Positions 61,927 to 64,000 of a stretch of DNA of 64,000 nucleotides are shown here, piece by piece; positions within the stretch are counted from its first letter, which is position 1, and each line of letters starts with the position of its first letter. Source of the DNA: Posidoniimonas polymericola (GTDB taxonomy: Bacteria > Planctomycetota > Planctomycetia > Pirellulales > Lacipirellulaceae); assembly GCF_007859935.1 (NCBI RefSeq), contig NZ_SJPO01000018.1, positions 1-64,000 on the forward strand, read 5' to 3'. Position numbers and translations under genes: made by a program. The notes beneath the pieces are model-generated. The model made no database searches. It was given only the letters and a program-made list of their open reading frames with translations, and had not been told where the DNA came from.

Positions 61927-61960
61927 AAAAAAGGCCCCGCGGATCCCGCGGGGCCTTTTT
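61927..61960. terminator. Bidirectional rho-independent terminator
   Basis: GGCCCCGCGG (61933-61942) pairs with CCGCGGGGCC (61946-61955), with six A before and five T after, between two convergent genes. It can therefore end transcription from both sides. Confidence 0.92.
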
Positions 61961-61986
61961 CGTTTCTCGTTGAGTCGCCGGTTGGC

Positions 61987-63549
61987 TTACTGGCTGACCT
62001 GGTTGCTCAGCTCGTTGCCGCGGGCGCGGAAGTCGGCGGCGACGTCCGAGCGGCCGATGGCGTCGAGTTCGTCGGCCAGCTTCAGGTAGGCGGGGGCGAG
62101 CTGGTCGTCGAAGTCGACCGCCGTGGCGAGCGACTTCACCGCCTTGTCGTGCTTGCCCTGCAGGGCGTACGCGACGCCGCGGAAGTAGTAGTGCTGGCCG
62201 TTGGTCGGCTGCAGGCGGATGGCGTCGTTGAAGTCGGCGATGGCCCGCTCGTACTCGCCGAGCTGCACGTAGACCAGGCCGCGGTTGACGTAGGCGTCGG
62301 TGTAGCGGTCGCTGACGGCCAGGGCCTGGGCATACGACTTCAGGGCCTCGTAGTACTCGCCCAGCTGGGCATAGACGCGGCCCTTCCACAGCGCGGAGTG
62401 CGGCGTGGCGAAGTCGATGCTGGCCGCCTTGTCGAAGTCGTCGATCGCCATCCGCTCCTCGCCCATGTGGAAGAAGCAGATGCCGCGGCGGAAGTACGCC
62501 TGTGCCAGCCCGGGGTTGAGGTCGATCGCTTCGGTGAACGAGCCGACCGCGGAGGCCAGGTCGCCCAGCTGACGCTCGGCCACGCCGCGGCTGAACAGGG
62601 CGGAAGCCTTGGCGGCGGCCAGCTGCGGGCGGTCCGGCAGGGCGTCGAGCAGCCGCTGGCTCTCGTCGAGCTTCTCCTGGAACAGGCGACGCTGCTCCTC
62701 GGGGTCTTCACTTTCCTTGGCGGCCTCCTCAAGCATCGCGGCCCGCTGGAGCTGGCCCTCGACGTACGGCAGGTCGGAGTCCTCTTCGGGTTCGTAGTTC
62801 TCGATCGCCTTGCGGTAGGCCTCGGCTCCGGCGGCCCAGTCTTCCTGGATCGCGGCGATCATGCCCTGCAGGGCGTAGACCTCGTAGTCCTTGTCGTCGA
62901 TGGCGAGGGCGGCCTGGATGTCCGCGTTGGCGTCCTCGAACTTGCCGCTCTGGGCGTAGGTCTGGGCCCGCAGGCGGTAGGCCTCGGCGTTCTTCTCGGG
63001 GTCGTCGACGCCGGCCTCGATCCACTTGTCGAGGGCCTTGCGTCCTTGATCGGGGGCCCCGGCCAGGGCGTAGACCTTGCCGAGGTTGAACTGGTACAGC
63101 GGGTTGTTGGAGTCGGACTCGACGGCCTCTTCAAAGTCGGCCAGGGCGTCGCCGAGGGCGCCCATCTCGAGGTAGATCTCGCCGCTCAGGTTGCTCGCGG
63201 CGGCCAGCATGGCCGGGTCGCGCGACTGGTTGTACTGGCGGAAGTTCTTCAGGTCTTCCTGGGCCTTGGCGTATTCCTTGAGCTCTTTGCGGGCGGTGGC
63301 GCGGCCGATGTAGCCGGGCCCCGAAGCGCCGCCGCTGGCGGTGATCGCCTCGCTGAAGGTTGCGGCGGCCTCCTCGTACTCTTCGGCCTCGAGTTGCTGC
63401 TGCCCCTGCTCGAGCATGGCGTTGTACTTCTCGAGGGCCTCTTCCTGGGACATCTGGGCCCAAGCCGGCGCAGGCAGCAGGCAGCACGAGAGCAGGCAGC
63501 ACGTGACTAGCGCAGCGAGAGAGCGAAAGCGATAGGAGCGATGAATCAT
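61987..63549 (-). CDS. Secreted tetratricopeptide-repeat (TPR) protein
   Basis: The 520-residue product has a signal peptide (FRSLAALVTCCLLSCCLLPA, cleavage near AWAQ, about residue 32) and at least ten TPR units, for instance ADFEEAVESDSNNPLYQFNL, SFTEAIDLNPGLAQAYFRRG and AIADFNDAIRLQPTNGQHYY. The leading cysteines could include a lipobox but none is clear. TPR proteins act as scaffolds for protein complexes; here the location is probably periplasmic. The spacer after its start (63550-63819) holds no gene. Confidence 0.88.
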   Translation of the reverse strand: MIHRSYRFRSLAALVTCCLLSCCLLPAPAWAQMSQEEALEKYNAMLEQGQQQLEAEEYEEAAATFSEAITASGGASGPGYIGRATARKELKEYAKAQEDLKNFRQYNQSRDPAMLAAASNLSGEIYLEMGALGDALADFEEAVESDSNNPLYQFNLGKVYALAGAPDQGRKALDKWIEAGVDDPEKNAEAYRLRAQTYAQSGKFEDANADIQAALAIDDKDYEVYALQGMIAAIQEDWAAGAEAYRKAIENYEPEEDSDLPYVEGQLQRAAMLEEAAKESEDPEEQRRLFQEKLDESQRLLDALPDRPQLAAAKASALFSRGVAERQLGDLASAVGSFTEAIDLNPGLAQAYFRRGICFFHMGEERMAIDDFDKAASIDFATPHSALWKGRVYAQLGEYYEALKSYAQALAVSDRYTDAYVNRGLVYVQLGEYERAIADFNDAIRLQPTNGQHYYFRGVAYALQGKHDKAVKSLATAVDFDDQLAPAYLKLADELDAIGRSDVAADFRARGNELSNQVSQ

Positions 63550-63819
63550 GGTCCGGCAGCCCGTGTTACATGAGAGTCAGGGTGTGGCTCGCCGGGGCAT
63601 CACGGGGGAGACCGCCGGCCGCGCTTCGCGCAGAGCTACAGGCCATCGTACCACCGGGCTCCGGTCGCGCCCCTCAGATTGCGGGGGCGAACCAGCTTTT
63701 CCAGGGTGTGGATGCACCGGTTGCGCCAGGCCCGCGGGGCGGCGCTGATTGCAGCAGTTGACAGGCTCTGCCCGGGCTCCCCGCGGTGGGTTGCCGCGCG
63801 GGGCCGGTCGTGCCGGGCG

Positions 63820-64000
63820 TTACGGTTTTAGGACCGGCGAGGGCTCTTCGCCCTTGAGGGCGGGCACGGCGAAGCGGGTGTACGGCTTGGCGGTGCGGCT
63901 GTACTCGGCGGCGAAGGCCTCGGCGTCCTCGGCGGTGAAGTCGCGTTCGATCGTCCGCCGGTAGCCGGCGTGCTCGTAGATGTGCACGACGTAGTTGGCC
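63820..64000 (-). CDS. C-terminal end of a gene cut by the window edge
   Basis: On the minus strand, 59 codons run from the window end to a TAA at 63820-63822, encoding ...VVHIYEHAGYRRTIERDF and ending PALKGEEPSPVLKP. Composition and codon use match the other genes. A GC-rich hairpin without a T-run (CCCCGCGG / CCGCGCGGGG near 63779-63806) lies downstream of the stop and may end transcription. The family cannot be told from this fragment. Confidence 0.6.
   Translation of the reverse strand, partial: ANYVVHIYEHAGYRRTIERDFTAEDAEAFAAEYSRTAKPYTRFAVPALKGEEPSPVLKP

Overview
The window is high-GC bacterial DNA from a member of the Planctomycetota, most likely order Pirellulales (Lacipirellulaceae or close kin; the genus cannot be told from this window). 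The evidence is an EPLEDRRML motif at the N-terminus of a giant surface protein, dockerin-like GDFNNDGKVDAADY repeats, PEP-CTERM tails, an NPYQSP-type membrane protein, a redoxin/cytochrome c/copper monooxygenase/EF-hand fusion, an MARPRVLDEGKQ-type helix-turn-helix protein and a sigma-70 factor with an N-terminal HTH domain. No rRNA, tRNA, CRISPR array or complete insertion sequence was seen. Most of the window is ordinary chromosome. Long open frames antisense to the real genes are GC-driven shadows and are left out.

Layout. 0.3-3.7 kb: beta-helix/LamG/dockerin surface protein, flanked by two copies of a 33-bp hairpin repeat. 4.6-5.3 kb: two-TM-plus-pore membrane protein resembling a K+ channel with an altered filter. 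5.7-11 kb: DUF2760 protein plus two Hsp70-like proteins, one carrying a DnaK-related C-terminal domain. 11.4-12.3 kb: TIM-barrel sugar isomerase. 12.9-17.6 kb (minus strand): CBS protein, 2-oxoacid:ferredoxin oxidoreductase korA-korB, zinc-ribbon/CBS protein, small membrane protein. 18.1-20.5 kb: glycosyltransferase and a conserved unknown. 20.8-23.5 kb: T5SS/PEP-CTERM-type repeat protein and a baeRF protein. 23.9-27 kb: proton-translocating transhydrogenase pntAB. 27.2-29.1 kb: redoxin fusion protein.

29.2-31.5 kb is an AT-richer accessory island. It holds a retron-type reverse transcriptase fused to a trypsin-like protease and, directly upstream, a 148-nt element bounded by complementary a1/a2 repeats and filled with stem-loops, which I read as the retron msr-msd. 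Beside it lies an antitoxin gene whose ATGA-coupled VapC (PIN) toxin is broken. This is the most interesting part of the window.

31.9-37.4 kb: HTH protein, secreted unknown, SppA and a metzincin-like secreted peptidase. 37.7-40.8 kb: purA, uppS, cdsA (AMP synthesis and the lipid precursors of the envelope). 41.1-46.1 kb: phoH, 7TM-HD phosphohydrolase, ybeY and a CNNM/CorC protein, a tightly packed RNA-maturation/signalling operon. 46.3-48.8 kb: UDP-glucuronate decarboxylase, VanZ protein, tadA. 48.9-55 kb: three secreted or envelope genes including a MacB/LolD-type ABC pair. 55.5-57.2 kb: sigma factor with a textbook terminator. 57.3-64 kb: small secreted and membrane unknowns, a TPR protein and a gene cut by the window end.

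Spread through the intergenic spaces are several families of dispersed, mostly palindromic repeats, including GGACAAAA/TTTTGTCC clusters and a ~67-bp double-hairpin element in three copies. Functions, start sites and repeat families were assigned by reading the sequence and from memory of protein families; no database search was run.
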